NCBI GenBank assembly: GCA_011774835.1
Contig: JAACAK010000046.1
Coordinates: 30,459 to 94,458 of the forward strand
Direction: 5' to 3'
Source of the DNA: Candidatus Kutchimonas denitrificans
Lineage (GTDB): Bacteria > Gemmatimonadota > Gemmatimonadetes > Palauibacterales > KS3-K002
DNA: 64,000 bases
Below, one piece after another: positions 16,703 to 23,703 of this stretch (position 1 is the stretch's first letter; every line of letters starts with the position of its first letter). The position numbers and the translations under genes are program-made. The notes beneath the pieces were generated by a model, which saw only the letters and a program-made list of their open reading frames with translations, did no database searches and was not told the origin of the DNA.

Positions 16703-17775
16703 AGGAGCTGCTCAGGTTTCGCGTCGGCGCCTCACGCTACGCCTTGCCGGCGGAGCTGATCGCCGAGATCGTCGAGATCGGGGCCATCTCGCAGCGTCTC
16801 CCCGCCAGCGAGGGAGAGGGTCCATGTCTCACCCGGGTGCGCGGACGCTGGGTGCCCGTGCTCGACCTGGCGGACGTCCTGCCGGATGCCGAGCCGGTTT
16901 CTCCCGACGAGGACTCGCTCCTGTTGCTGTTGGGGAAGGGGCCCGGCCGTCTGGGGCTGCGGGTTGAGAGGCTCGACGAGGTCGCGGTGGAGGCCCGGCG
17001 GCTGACCGCCTCGGGCGGCGACTCCGATCTGGTCGAACTGGATGGCCAGCTGGTCCGGCTGCTGGATGTTTCGACGCTGTTGCCCGCGCACGCCGACGTA
17101 CTCGACGCCGAGGAAGATAGGATGATGAAGATGAGCGACAATCGGACGGCTTCGGAGCGCACTCAGTTCGTCGCCTTCAGGCTCTGCGAGGACGAGTTCG
17201 GAGTCGACGTGATGAAAACCTTCGAGGTGCTGAAGCCGGCCGACGTGCGGAAGGTGCCGAAAACGCCCGATTTCATCGAGGGGATGATCAGCTTTCGGGA
17301 TTCGGTGGTCCCGATCATCGACATGCGCAAACGGCTCAGCTTGCCCGAACGATCCGACGGGGAGACGGCCCGGCTGCTGGTCGCGGCGATCGGCGACAGC
17401 AAGGTCGGACTGCTGGTGGACGACGTGCCTGATGTCGTCGAGTTACCCTCCGATTCGATCAGTCCGGCGCCCGGTCTGTTCCGGGGGCTCGAGAGCCGCT
17501 ACCTGGACGGGATCGCACGTGATGGAGACCGTCTCATGATCCTCCTGAATCTGGAGGAGGTCCTCACTTCGAAGGAGCGAATCGCCCTCGAGAAGGCGAT
17601 CGATGAGGCGACTGCCCAGACCGGGAAGGCGAGCGAACCGACCGCGGGTGGCGACGGCGAAGAGGACGCGAAGGCGTCCAGGTCGTCGAAAAAGGTGAGA
17701 AAGAAGAAGAAGAAGTCTGAAGAGAAGGATAAGAAGAAGACCCGTCGGGGTGCCAAAAAGGCCACCGACAAGTAA
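16699..17775 (+). CDS. cheW: double CheW-domain protein with lysine-rich C-terminal tail
   Basis: A 358-aa protein. Residues 1-135 form a divergent CheW-like domain (LLRFRVGASRYALPAELIAEIVE). Residues about 152-300 form a canonical one (FVAFRLCEDEFGVDVMKTFEVL, then IEGMISFRDSVVPIIDMRKRL, LLVDDVPDVVELP). The last 55 residues are a charged, repetitive tail rich in lysine. The frame is open throughout, but an internal site, AGGAAG at 17111-17116 followed by ATGs at 17122, 17125 and 17131, could also yield the second CheW domain alone. Tandem CheW proteins can bridge array components; the basic tail may bind acidic proteins or nucleic acid. It ends the operon. Confidence 0.88.
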   Translation: MKELLRFRVGASRYALPAELIAEIVEIGAISQRLPASEGEGPCLTRVRGRWVPVLDLADVLPDAEPVSPDEDSLLLLLGKGPGRLGLRVERLDEVAVEARRLTASGGDSDLVELDGQLVRLLDVSTLLPAHADVLDAEEDRMMKMSDNRTASERTQFVAFRLCEDEFGVDVMKTFEVLKPADVRKVPKTPDFIEGMISFRDSVVPIIDMRKRLSLPERSDGETARLLVAAIGDSKVGLLVDDVPDVVELPSDSISPAPGLFRGLESRYLDGIARDGDRLMILLNLEEVLTSKERIALEKAIDEATAQTGKASEPTAGGDGEEDAKASRSSKKVRKKKKKSEEKDKKKTRRGAKKATDK

Positions 17776-17911
17776 GTCGCCACCTTACGGAAGCCACTAC
17801 CGGTCTGGTCGGCCTTTCCCGGGTCCCCATCCGGCCGTCTCGGTACACATCCCACCTCCCGGGCAGTACCTTAAGTTGCGAAGGCTGGAAATTGGAAACC
17901 CTGGCGCGTGG

Positions 17912-18979
17912 ATGGCGGACCTTCAGTTTCAAGGTTGTCGTCCGAGATCCCCGAGGCTGGCCCGGAGGACGAGCACGAGCACCTTAACGAGCAGGAGCAG
18001 GAGAGGCGGGAGGTGGATCGCCGACGTCCATCTGGTGTTCTTGCTCCTCTGCGTCTCGACGACCGCGCTCGCCCAGCGAGGCATGCACGAGGTCGCCAGC
18101 GGTCCGTTGCTCTTTCGGGCCTGGCCCGGTCAGGCCGAGCTCGCGCGCGCCCTGGCCGAGGCGTTCGCCCGTTCGCCCGCTCCACCCGGTCTGCCACCGG
18201 ACGTGCTGAGTGATCGGAGGGTCATCGTCTTCCTGCCTCCGGATCGGGCGACCTTCGACTCGCTGGCTCCTGCCGCACCCGATTGGGCGGCCGGACTGGC
18301 TTTCCCGGAAGGGAATCGAATCGTCCTTCCCACCTTCGCCTATCGGGAAGGCGGTCGCCTGGTCACGGTGCTGCGCCACGAGGTCGCCCACATCGCGGTG
18401 CGTCGCTACCTGGGCCCGAGTGCGCCACGATGGTTCCACGAAGGGTACGCGCAACTGGCCGCGGGCAGCTGGCAGGCGGACCAGGCCTGGAAGCTGCGAT
18501 TCGCGATCCTGATGGGCCGAGTGCCCTCGCTTCAATCGCTCAGCCTCGACTTCGGCCGTCGACGCCTGAACGCCGAGCATGCCTATCTCCTTTCGTATAC
18601 GGCCGTCGAGTATCTGTACCGTCTGGGCGGCGACCAGGGGTTCACGCGGTTGCTGGCCCGCTGGCGTGAGAGCGGTCAGCTCGACCGCTCCCTCCGCGAG
18701 ACCTACGGAATCACCCTCAGTCAGTTCGAGCGCCTCTGGCGCCGGGACGTCGCCAACCGCTTCGGCTGGCTCCTGGTGCTGGGGCAGACCGCGGTCTTCT
18801 GGAGCATCCTGACGATCTTATTGCTCGTTCTGGGGTACTGGAAGAAAAGGCGAAATCGTCGGAAATTGGCGGCGCTGGAGGCGGCGACGGCCGGAGCGCA
18901 GGCCGACGAGGAGGCCCGATCCTTTGGTGAAGTAGCTGACACCCATTTTCCGATTGACGAGGAAGAGGGAACCGAATAG
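17912..18979 (+). CDS. membrane-anchored gluzincin-type metallopeptidase, probable
   Basis: The protein carries a zinc-protease motif HEVAH (in VLRHEVAHIAVRRYLG) with a second ligand candidate E in WFHEGYA about 20 residues later, the gluzincin pattern. A hydrophobic segment ending in TTALAQ looks like a signal peptide with cleavage after ALA. A second membrane helix lies near the C-terminus (WSILTILLLVLGYW), followed by a basic then acidic cytoplasmic tail. The bulk would be periplasmic. The start is uncertain: the ATG at 17912 puts about 35 residues ahead of the hydrophobic core, and the only later in-frame option is a GTG at 18035. The substrate is unknown. Confidence 0.7.
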   Translation: MADLQFQGCRPRSPRLARRTSTSTLTSRSRRGGRWIADVHLVFLLLCVSTTALAQRGMHEVASGPLLFRAWPGQAELARALAEAFARSPAPPGLPPDVLSDRRVIVFLPPDRATFDSLAPAAPDWAAGLAFPEGNRIVLPTFAYREGGRLVTVLRHEVAHIAVRRYLGPSAPRWFHEGYAQLAAGSWQADQAWKLRFAILMGRVPSLQSLSLDFGRRRLNAEHAYLLSYTAVEYLYRLGGDQGFTRLLARWRESGQLDRSLRETYGITLSQFERLWRRDVANRFGWLLVLGQTAVFWSILTILLLVLGYWKKRRNRRKLAALEAATAGAQADEEARSFGEVADTHFPIDEEEGTE

Positions 18980-18992
18980 GTTGTAGCGGTTC

Positions 18993-19304
18993 ATGCCAAA
19001 CGCAAATCCCCGGAAGAGATCTCGACGCGGGTCCCGTGAGACTCGCGGATCGCATAGAGCGGCAGGGGCGCAGGAGGGACAGGAGGTGCGAGGTGCGGCA
19101 GGATCGTCACCATCGACCGGCCTGAACCCCCGGGCGCTGCAGTTCACCCGGCTGAACTGGATCCTCCTCGGGAGCGCGGCCGTTTTGATGACGGTTGGCT
19201 ACCTGGCACTCGCGTCCGATTCGCCGTTCCTGTCGACGGTTCTGGCGCCGGTGCTCCTGGTTGGAGCCTACGCGGTGCTGATCCCGCTGGGGTTGATCCT
19301 GTGA
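18993..19304 (+). CDS. small two-helix membrane protein
   Basis: A 103-aa protein with a basic, low-complexity N-terminus (about 1-45, rich in Arg, Gly and Ser) and two predicted membrane helices, WILLGSAAVLMTVGYLAL and a second one near PVLLVGAYAVLIPLGLIL. The arrangement resembles DUF3098-type small membrane proteins, but I would not assign a function. It starts 13 bases after the metallopeptidase gene and precedes the tRNA gene. Confidence 0.6.
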   Translation: MPNANPRKRSRRGSRETRGSHRAAGAQEGQEVRGAAGSSPSTGLNPRALQFTRLNWILLGSAAVLMTVGYLALASDSPFLSTVLAPVLLVGAYAVLIPLGLIL

Positions 19305-19361
19305 TCGATGGCCGGGTAAGTGGGGGCGCGTGTCGTGCAACTCCCACGTCGAACGGCGGTG

Positions 19362-19435
19362 GGGCGCGTAGCTCAGCTGGCGAGAGCGCTGCCCTTACAA
19401 GGCAGAGGCCCCTGGTTCGAGTCCAGGCGCGCCCA
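19362..19435 (+). tRNA. tRNA-Val (anticodon TAC)
   Basis: A complete cloverleaf of 74 bases. Acceptor arms GGGCGCG (19362-19368) and CGCGCCC (19428-19434) pair fully, with discriminator A at 19435. The D stem is GCTC/GAGC. The anticodon stem is CTGCC/GGCAG with loop CTTACAA and anticodon TAC at 19396-19398. The T arm is CCTGG-TTCGAGT-CCAGG. The CCA end is not encoded. It reads GTA and, with wobble, other valine codons. Confidence 0.97.
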
Positions 19436-19535
19436 TCGGCGGTTCCACGAGGGACTGCACAGGTCGGCAGGGAAGCAATCGCAAAGCGCGGGCGGGTTCC
19501 CGCTTGGAAGCACCTCAAGCCGTGAGAGAAAACCC

Positions 19536-21302
19536 ATGAAGTCGCGTATCGCCAGGTCAAGAAGGGCCCTTTCGAGAGTTCTGATGGTCTCGATCGGGCT
19601 TTCGGTCGCAGCCCTGTCTCTCGTGTCCGAGGCGCGATCCGCCGTTTTGCAGCAGGAGCCGGGCGGACGATTTCGCGTCCTCGTCGTCCCGCTGGAATCG
19701 AGCCAGCTGGACGACGACTTCGGAGAGGACGTCGCGGATCGGCTGCGCGACCGACTCGATGATTTCACCACCCACGCGCCGATCGCCGAGCGTGAGTACA
19801 AACGGGCGTTGAAGCGGTACGAGGTCGAGGAGGAAGACCTCAACAAGATCCGCGCACGCCAGCTCGGCAACCTGATGGGCGCCCAGGTCGTCTACTACGG
19901 AACGGTGACCGAGCAGCCGAACCGGACCTACCAGGTCGACGCCACGTTCATCGACGTCGCGACGGGCGATGAGGTCACGGTCCCGACGATGACGATACGC
20001 GACGACAGCGACGACACGGTTCAACAGGTCGCGCAGGCTTCGCTGCAGGCCTTCGAACAGCAGGTCCGGTTCCTCCGCGCCCGCGCCTTCTGTGCCGACT
20101 ACGTCGGCAGTCAGCAGCCCGAGAGCGCGCTGCGCAACTGCAACGAGGCGCTGTCCATCAACCCGAACAGCGTGCCGGCGCTCTATAACAAGGGGATCGC
20201 CTTCCGTCAGCTGTACGAGGCGAATCAGGAGACCGCAACCAGCGGCACCGACGGTTGGGCCGACTCCGCCGTCAGCTACTTCGAGGAGGTTCTGCAGAAC
20301 AGTCCTGGACACCGGGAGGCGATCCAGCAGGCGGCCTACATGTATTCGCTCATGGGTGAGGCGGAGAAGGCGGCCGAGCTGTACCGTCAGTACCTGGAGC
20401 TCGATCCGGGCAACGTTCCGGTTCGCCTCAAGGTGGCCGACGATCTGAAGAACGCCGGCCTGATGGAGCAAGCGGTCAAGATCATTCAGGACGGGCTCGA
20501 GTACACGCCCAACGATGTGGACCTGCTCCAGTTCCTCGGCGACTACGCGTTGAACTACTCCTCCGAAGATTCCAGCTATGTCGATGTCGCCCTCGATGCT
20601 TACGAGAAGATCCTGGAGATTAAGGGTGAGGAGACCGATCCGAGAATCATCCTGAACGCCATCGCCGCCTACACGGCCGCCGGCCGCACCGATGAGGCCA
20701 TCGCTTTCGCCGAGCGGGCGCTGCAGTCGCAGTCGGACAACGCCCGGCTGTGGTCTCTGTACGCCGACGCCCTCGCCCGCAACGATCGCCACTCCGATGC
20801 CGTCTCTGCGATGGACACCGTCCTTGCCATCGATCCCTCGTACGCCAACGGCTACGCCAGACGCGGCCAGTTCAAGCTGGAGGCTGGCGACAAGCAGGGC
20901 GCCATGGCCGATTTCAACCAGGCGATCGAGAGCGGAAGCTCCACTCGGGAAAGCGTCTTCAACCTCTTCTTCGGCCGCGCCATCACGGCCCGCAACGAAG
21001 GGAACATGACCGCCGCACTCGACGATTTCGAGCTCGCCGCCGAGTTCGCGCCGGCCGACAAACGGCAGGAAGTCCAGTTCTGGTGGGGCTATACCCACTA
21101 CCAGATTGGCGAGCGCCTCGCCGATCCCGACGATGCGGGGCTTCGTCAGCTGCAGCGTGCCCAGCGAAACTTCACCGCGGCCAAACAGCACTTCCAGCAG
21201 GCTGGCTCGGTGCGTCCCGATGTGCCGCGATTCCTCGAAGCCACCGACACGTGGCTGCTCAACGTCGAGGCACGCATCAAGCAGATCCAGAGAGGCCGCT
21301 GA
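19536..21302 (+). CDS. exported TPR protein with TolB/FlgO-like N-terminal domain
   Basis: A 588-aa protein. A signal peptide is visible (basic MKSRIARSRR, hydrophobic VLMVSIGLSVAALSLV, then SEARSA). Residues about 45-170 form an alpha/beta domain (FRVLVVPLESSQLDDDFGEDVADRLRDRL, then MGAQVVYYGTV and VDATFIDVATGDEV) like the N-terminal domain of TolB or of FlgO/CsgG-type proteins. The rest is TPR repeats (SALRNCNEALSINPNSVPAL and onward). It probably acts in the periplasm as an assembly scaffold. It stands alone after the tRNA gene and ends at a strong terminator. Confidence 0.75.
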   Translation: MKSRIARSRRALSRVLMVSIGLSVAALSLVSEARSAVLQQEPGGRFRVLVVPLESSQLDDDFGEDVADRLRDRLDDFTTHAPIAEREYKRALKRYEVEEEDLNKIRARQLGNLMGAQVVYYGTVTEQPNRTYQVDATFIDVATGDEVTVPTMTIRDDSDDTVQQVAQASLQAFEQQVRFLRARAFCADYVGSQQPESALRNCNEALSINPNSVPALYNKGIAFRQLYEANQETATSGTDGWADSAVSYFEEVLQNSPGHREAIQQAAYMYSLMGEAEKAAELYRQYLELDPGNVPVRLKVADDLKNAGLMEQAVKIIQDGLEYTPNDVDLLQFLGDYALNYSSEDSSYVDVALDAYEKILEIKGEETDPRIILNAIAAYTAAGRTDEAIAFAERALQSQSDNARLWSLYADALARNDRHSDAVSAMDTVLAIDPSYANGYARRGQFKLEAGDKQGAMADFNQAIESGSSTRESVFNLFFGRAITARNEGNMTAALDDFELAAEFAPADKRQEVQFWWGYTHYQIGERLADPDDAGLRQLQRAQRNFTAAKQHFQQAGSVRPDVPRFLEATDTWLLNVEARIKQIQRGR

Positions 21303-21331
21303 CCGCGCCTGCGTCGCTCGTCGGACATCAG

Positions 21332-21362
21332 AGAGCCTGGGTTTCCCGGGCTCTTATTTTTT
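21332..21362 (+). terminator. rho-independent terminator
   Basis: A 10-bp stem (AGAGCCTGGG with CCCGGGCTCT, one U-G wobble) with a TTT loop is followed by TATTTTTT. It lies 29 bases after the stop of the exported TPR gene and insulates it from the dcw cluster. Confidence 0.9.
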
Positions 21363-21443
21363 GTGGGGTGCCGTCGACCGGGGATAGCCAGTAAATGGCG
21401 CCGCCATGCGGCTTTCCCGAACACAAACCGAAGGCGAAACTCC

Positions 21444-21472
21444 TTGACGGAGTGGAGAAGGTGCGCTAGCTT
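21444..21472 (+). promoter_or_regulatory. promoter of the dcw cluster
   Basis: TTGACG (21444-21449) and TAGCTT (21467-21472) are 17 bases apart. The -10 is weak, but the same -10 hexamer with the same spacing occurs before the selenoprotein candidate at 62373-62401. The predicted start lies within the MraZ-type repeats just downstream. Confidence 0.55.
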
Positions 21473-21507
21473 GGGGTTCGGAGTGGGGAAGAGTGGGGAG
21501 CAGTGGT
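21472..21507 (+). promoter_or_regulatory. MraZ operator (TGGGG direct repeats)
   Basis: TGGGG occurs at 21472-21476, 21484-21488 and 21494-21498, followed by a TGG at 21504. The last three are spaced 10 bases apart, one turn of DNA. MraZ is known to bind TGGGN repeats separated by 5 bases in its own promoter region, so this is the expected autoregulatory site of the mraZ gene that starts about 70 bases downstream. It overlaps the end of the -10 and the predicted transcription start. Confidence 0.75.
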
Positions 21508-21577
21508 TCGGCTGCCCATCAACGCGCCGGGTCCCGCCAGCCCGGTCCGACATCAGCCTGCCGCGAGAGGGTGTCAC

Positions 21578-22012
21578 GTGACCGGCTTCCTTGGGAGCTA
21601 CCTTCATCAGCTGGATGAGAAGGGCCGCCTCGCGCTGCCGGCCTCGTTTCGACGAGGCGCCGGAGGGGACGAACGGTTCGTGCTCATCCATGCCCAGGGA
21701 TCGGCGCTCTTTCTCTACCCGGCTCAGGCGTGGGCCGTCCGGGAGCAGGAGCTGATGGATCTGATGCGGAGGCAGCCCGAAGCGCGGCCGCTGGTGTTGA
21801 GCCTCACGGCGAACGCGGTGGAGACGATACCGGACAAGCAGGGACGGATCTTGATCCCGGAGCGCCTGCAGAAGGTGGCGAAGCTGGACGGCAAGGTGCT
21901 GGTGGTGGGAGCTCTGGAGAAGATCGAGATCTGGAACCCGGAGATATTCGAAAGCGAAACGAAGGAAGCGAAGCCGGAGCTGGAGGGCTTCGTTCGTCAG
22001 ATTTTGGTGTAA
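21578..22012 (+). CDS. mraZ: transcriptional regulator MraZ
   Basis: A 144-aa protein with two AbrB-like (SpoVT-type) half domains: FLGSYLHQLDEKGRLALPASFR at the N-terminus and AVETIPDKQGRILIPERLQKVA in the second half, both with the DxxGR signature. MraZ forms a ring and represses or tunes the dcw cluster by binding TGGGN repeats, which are present upstream. The GTG at 21578 is chosen because GAGAGG lies seven bases before it and because it starts at the conserved FxGxY motif; the open frame extends further upstream into the operator. Confidence 0.95.
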   Translation: MTGFLGSYLHQLDEKGRLALPASFRRGAGGDERFVLIHAQGSALFLYPAQAWAVREQELMDLMRRQPEARPLVLSLTANAVETIPDKQGRILIPERLQKVAKLDGKVLVVGALEKIEIWNPEIFESETKEAKPELEGFVRQILV

Positions 22013-22168
22013 CGGACGTCTGGAAACGGGTTGGGATGGGTCGACGTGAGGATGATGAGAGTGATGACGAGCGTGGTCCGGTACGACCGGGCGTCGACCC
22101 TGACCAGCCGGTCCGAAACAGAGGGACGGTGGGCAGGTGGCAGGGGGAGGGTATGTGTGGACCTAGGG

Positions 22169-22470
22169 GTAGGGCAAGGCCATCTGTCTGCCGTCTCTGT
22201 TGGTAGTGGGAATGATGGAAGGCGATTCGGGGATTCGGGGATTCGGGGATACGGGGAGGTGGCGAGGTCCTGGCCCCCCGACTTCGTTTCGAGAGATAGA
22301 GAACGCGACATCGAGGTAGGGCGAAGCCATCTGTCTGCCGTCTTTATTCTTAATGGGAACGGCGATTGTCGAAGACGATTCGCCTATTCCAGCCTTCGGG
22401 GATTCGAGCATGTTGGAAGGCCTGGTGCGTCCGGATATTCGCCTATGGAGTTGGGGCGCGACATCGAGGT
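22169..22470 (+). repeat. intergenic imperfect direct repeats in the mraZ-rsmH gap
   Basis: The 468 bases between mraZ and rsmH (22013-22480) hold no recognisable gene. A 28-base unit GTAGGGCAAGGCCATCTGTC... at 22169-22196 recurs at 22316-22343 with two differences. Another unit, CGCGACATCGAGGT, occurs at 22304-22317 and 22457-22470, the last containing the rsmH ribosome-binding site. Between them, 22213-22250 is a short GGGGATTC tandem. The offsets are 147 and 153, both multiples of three, and the rsmH frame stays open throughout the gap. Confidence 0.7.
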
Positions 22471-22480
22471 GGCGACGATC

Positions 22481-23407
22481 GTGACGGAGAGCTCGTATCA
22501 CGAAGCGGTAATGGTCGACCAGGTGCTCGAGGCGCTCGAGCCCGACCGTGGTGGCGTCTACCTCGACGGCACGGTGGGGGGCGGCGGTCACGCGGCCGCC
22601 CTGCTCGAGGCGAGCGCCGATGCGCGCCTGCTGGGCATCGATCGTGATGACGAAGCTCTGGCGGCGGCCCGGGCACGGTTGGCGCCGTTCGGCGATCGCG
22701 TCCAGCTCGAACGAGGCGATTACGCGGAGGCCAGCGAGCTGTTCGATCTGGGGGAGGGCGCATTGGCTGGAGTATTGCTGGACCTGGGGGTGTCCTCCCG
22801 CCAGGTCGATTCGTCCGAGCGAGGCTTCTCGTTTCGTCCCGACACGCCGCTGGACATGCGGATGTCGGGCGAAGGGCCGAGCGCGGCCGACTTGCTGAAC
22901 ACGTTGGAGGCGGAGGAGCTGGCCGCGATCTTCCGTGACTACGGCGAACAGAGACGGGCGGGGCAGCTGGCCCGCGAGGTGGTGGCCCGGCGCGAACGCG
23001 CGCCGTTCGGCCGTAGCGACGATCTTCTCGCGGCCATGGAGGCGGTCTATCGGAAGCCCGTCAGGGCAACGGATGCGGCCCCGGTCTTCCAGGCGCTGCG
23101 GATCGCGGTGAACCGGGAGCTGGAGTCGTTGGAGCGAGCACTGCCGACGCTCCGGGACCGGTTGGCGCCGGGCGGCCGGATGGTCGTCCTCGCCTATCAT
23201 TCCCTGGAGGACCGTCGGGTGAAGCGGGCGTTCCGGGAGTGGAGCCGCGACTGCATCTGTCCGCCCGAGCTCCCCGAATGCCGATGCCGGGGCCGGGCAC
23301 TGGGCCGCGAGTTGGTGAAGCGACCTTTGCGTCCATCGACGGAAGAGGTGGCGCGGAACCCGCGGGCGCGGAGCGCGCGGCTGCGCGCCTGGGAGCGAGG
23401 CGAATGA
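22481..23407 (+). CDS. rsmH: 16S rRNA (cytosine-1402-N4) methyltransferase
   Basis: A 308-aa RsmH (MraW), close to the E. coli length of 313. Signatures: SYHEAVMVDQVLEAL at the start, SAM-binding DGTVGGGGHAAALLE, DLGVSSRQVD, RGFSFRPDTPLDMRM, and AYHSLEDRRVKRAF. It methylates the P-site cytosine of 16S rRNA. I chose the GTG at 22481 because GAGGTGG lies nine bases upstream and because family members begin a few residues before the HxPV/HEAV motif. An ATG at 22445 and a long open extension back to 22031 are in frame but lack family similarity. Confidence 0.93.
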   Translation: MTESSYHEAVMVDQVLEALEPDRGGVYLDGTVGGGGHAAALLEASADARLLGIDRDDEALAAARARLAPFGDRVQLERGDYAEASELFDLGEGALAGVLLDLGVSSRQVDSSERGFSFRPDTPLDMRMSGEGPSAADLLNTLEAEELAAIFRDYGEQRRAGQLAREVVARRERAPFGRSDDLLAAMEAVYRKPVRATDAAPVFQALRIAVNRELESLERALPTLRDRLAPGGRMVVLAYHSLEDRRVKRAFREWSRDCICPPELPECRCRGRALGRELVKRPLRPSTEEVARNPRARSARLRAWERGE

Positions 23408-23703
23408 GGCTGCGGGGGATTCTGACGGCTTTCTCGGCGATGCTTCTGCTGGCCGGCATGTTCGTGGCCGTACACCGGGGCACCCGCGGCCGTGCGATCG
23501 AGGAGCGGATCAAGGAGCTGGACGAGAGCCGCGAGGCGGCGGAGACGCGAGCGGCGGAGCTGGCGCAGGATGTGGAACGGCTGCGCGGCCGCACCCGAAT
23601 CGAACGGGCGGGACGCGAGTTGGGCCTGCACGTTCCGGAGGGCGATGAGCTGGTGTATCTGTTCATCGGCGGGGTAGCCACGGCGACGGGAGACGGGTCG
23701 TGA
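23404..23703 (+). CDS. ftsL: cell division protein FtsL
   Basis: A 99-aa bitopic protein: one membrane helix (about 5-22, ILTAFSAMLLLAGMFVAV) and then a heptad-rich coiled coil (EERIKELDESREAAETRAAELAQ) and a short conserved end around RIERAGRELGL. FtsL forms the FtsQLB complex that activates FtsWI. Position between rsmH and ftsI and the topology decide the call, since the family has little sequence identity. It overlaps both neighbours by four bases. Confidence 0.85.
   Translation: MRLRGILTAFSAMLLLAGMFVAVHRGTRGRAIEERIKELDESREAAETRAAELAQDVERLRGRTRIERAGRELGLHVPEGDELVYLFIGGVATATGDGS

Noticed and set aside
17776..17911. Terminator after the che/mgl operon
   Set aside because: Only weak imperfect pairing and no T run; I see no convincing terminator in this gap.
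22169..22343. CRISPR array
   Set aside because: Only two imperfect copies at 147-base spacing, no regular spacers and no cas genes.
22031..22480. RsmH with a 150-residue N-terminal extension
   Set aside because: The extension is repeat-derived and glycine/arginine-rich with no family similarity, and a good ribosome-binding site precedes the GTG at 22481. Kept as a finding to be checked rather than annotated as coding.
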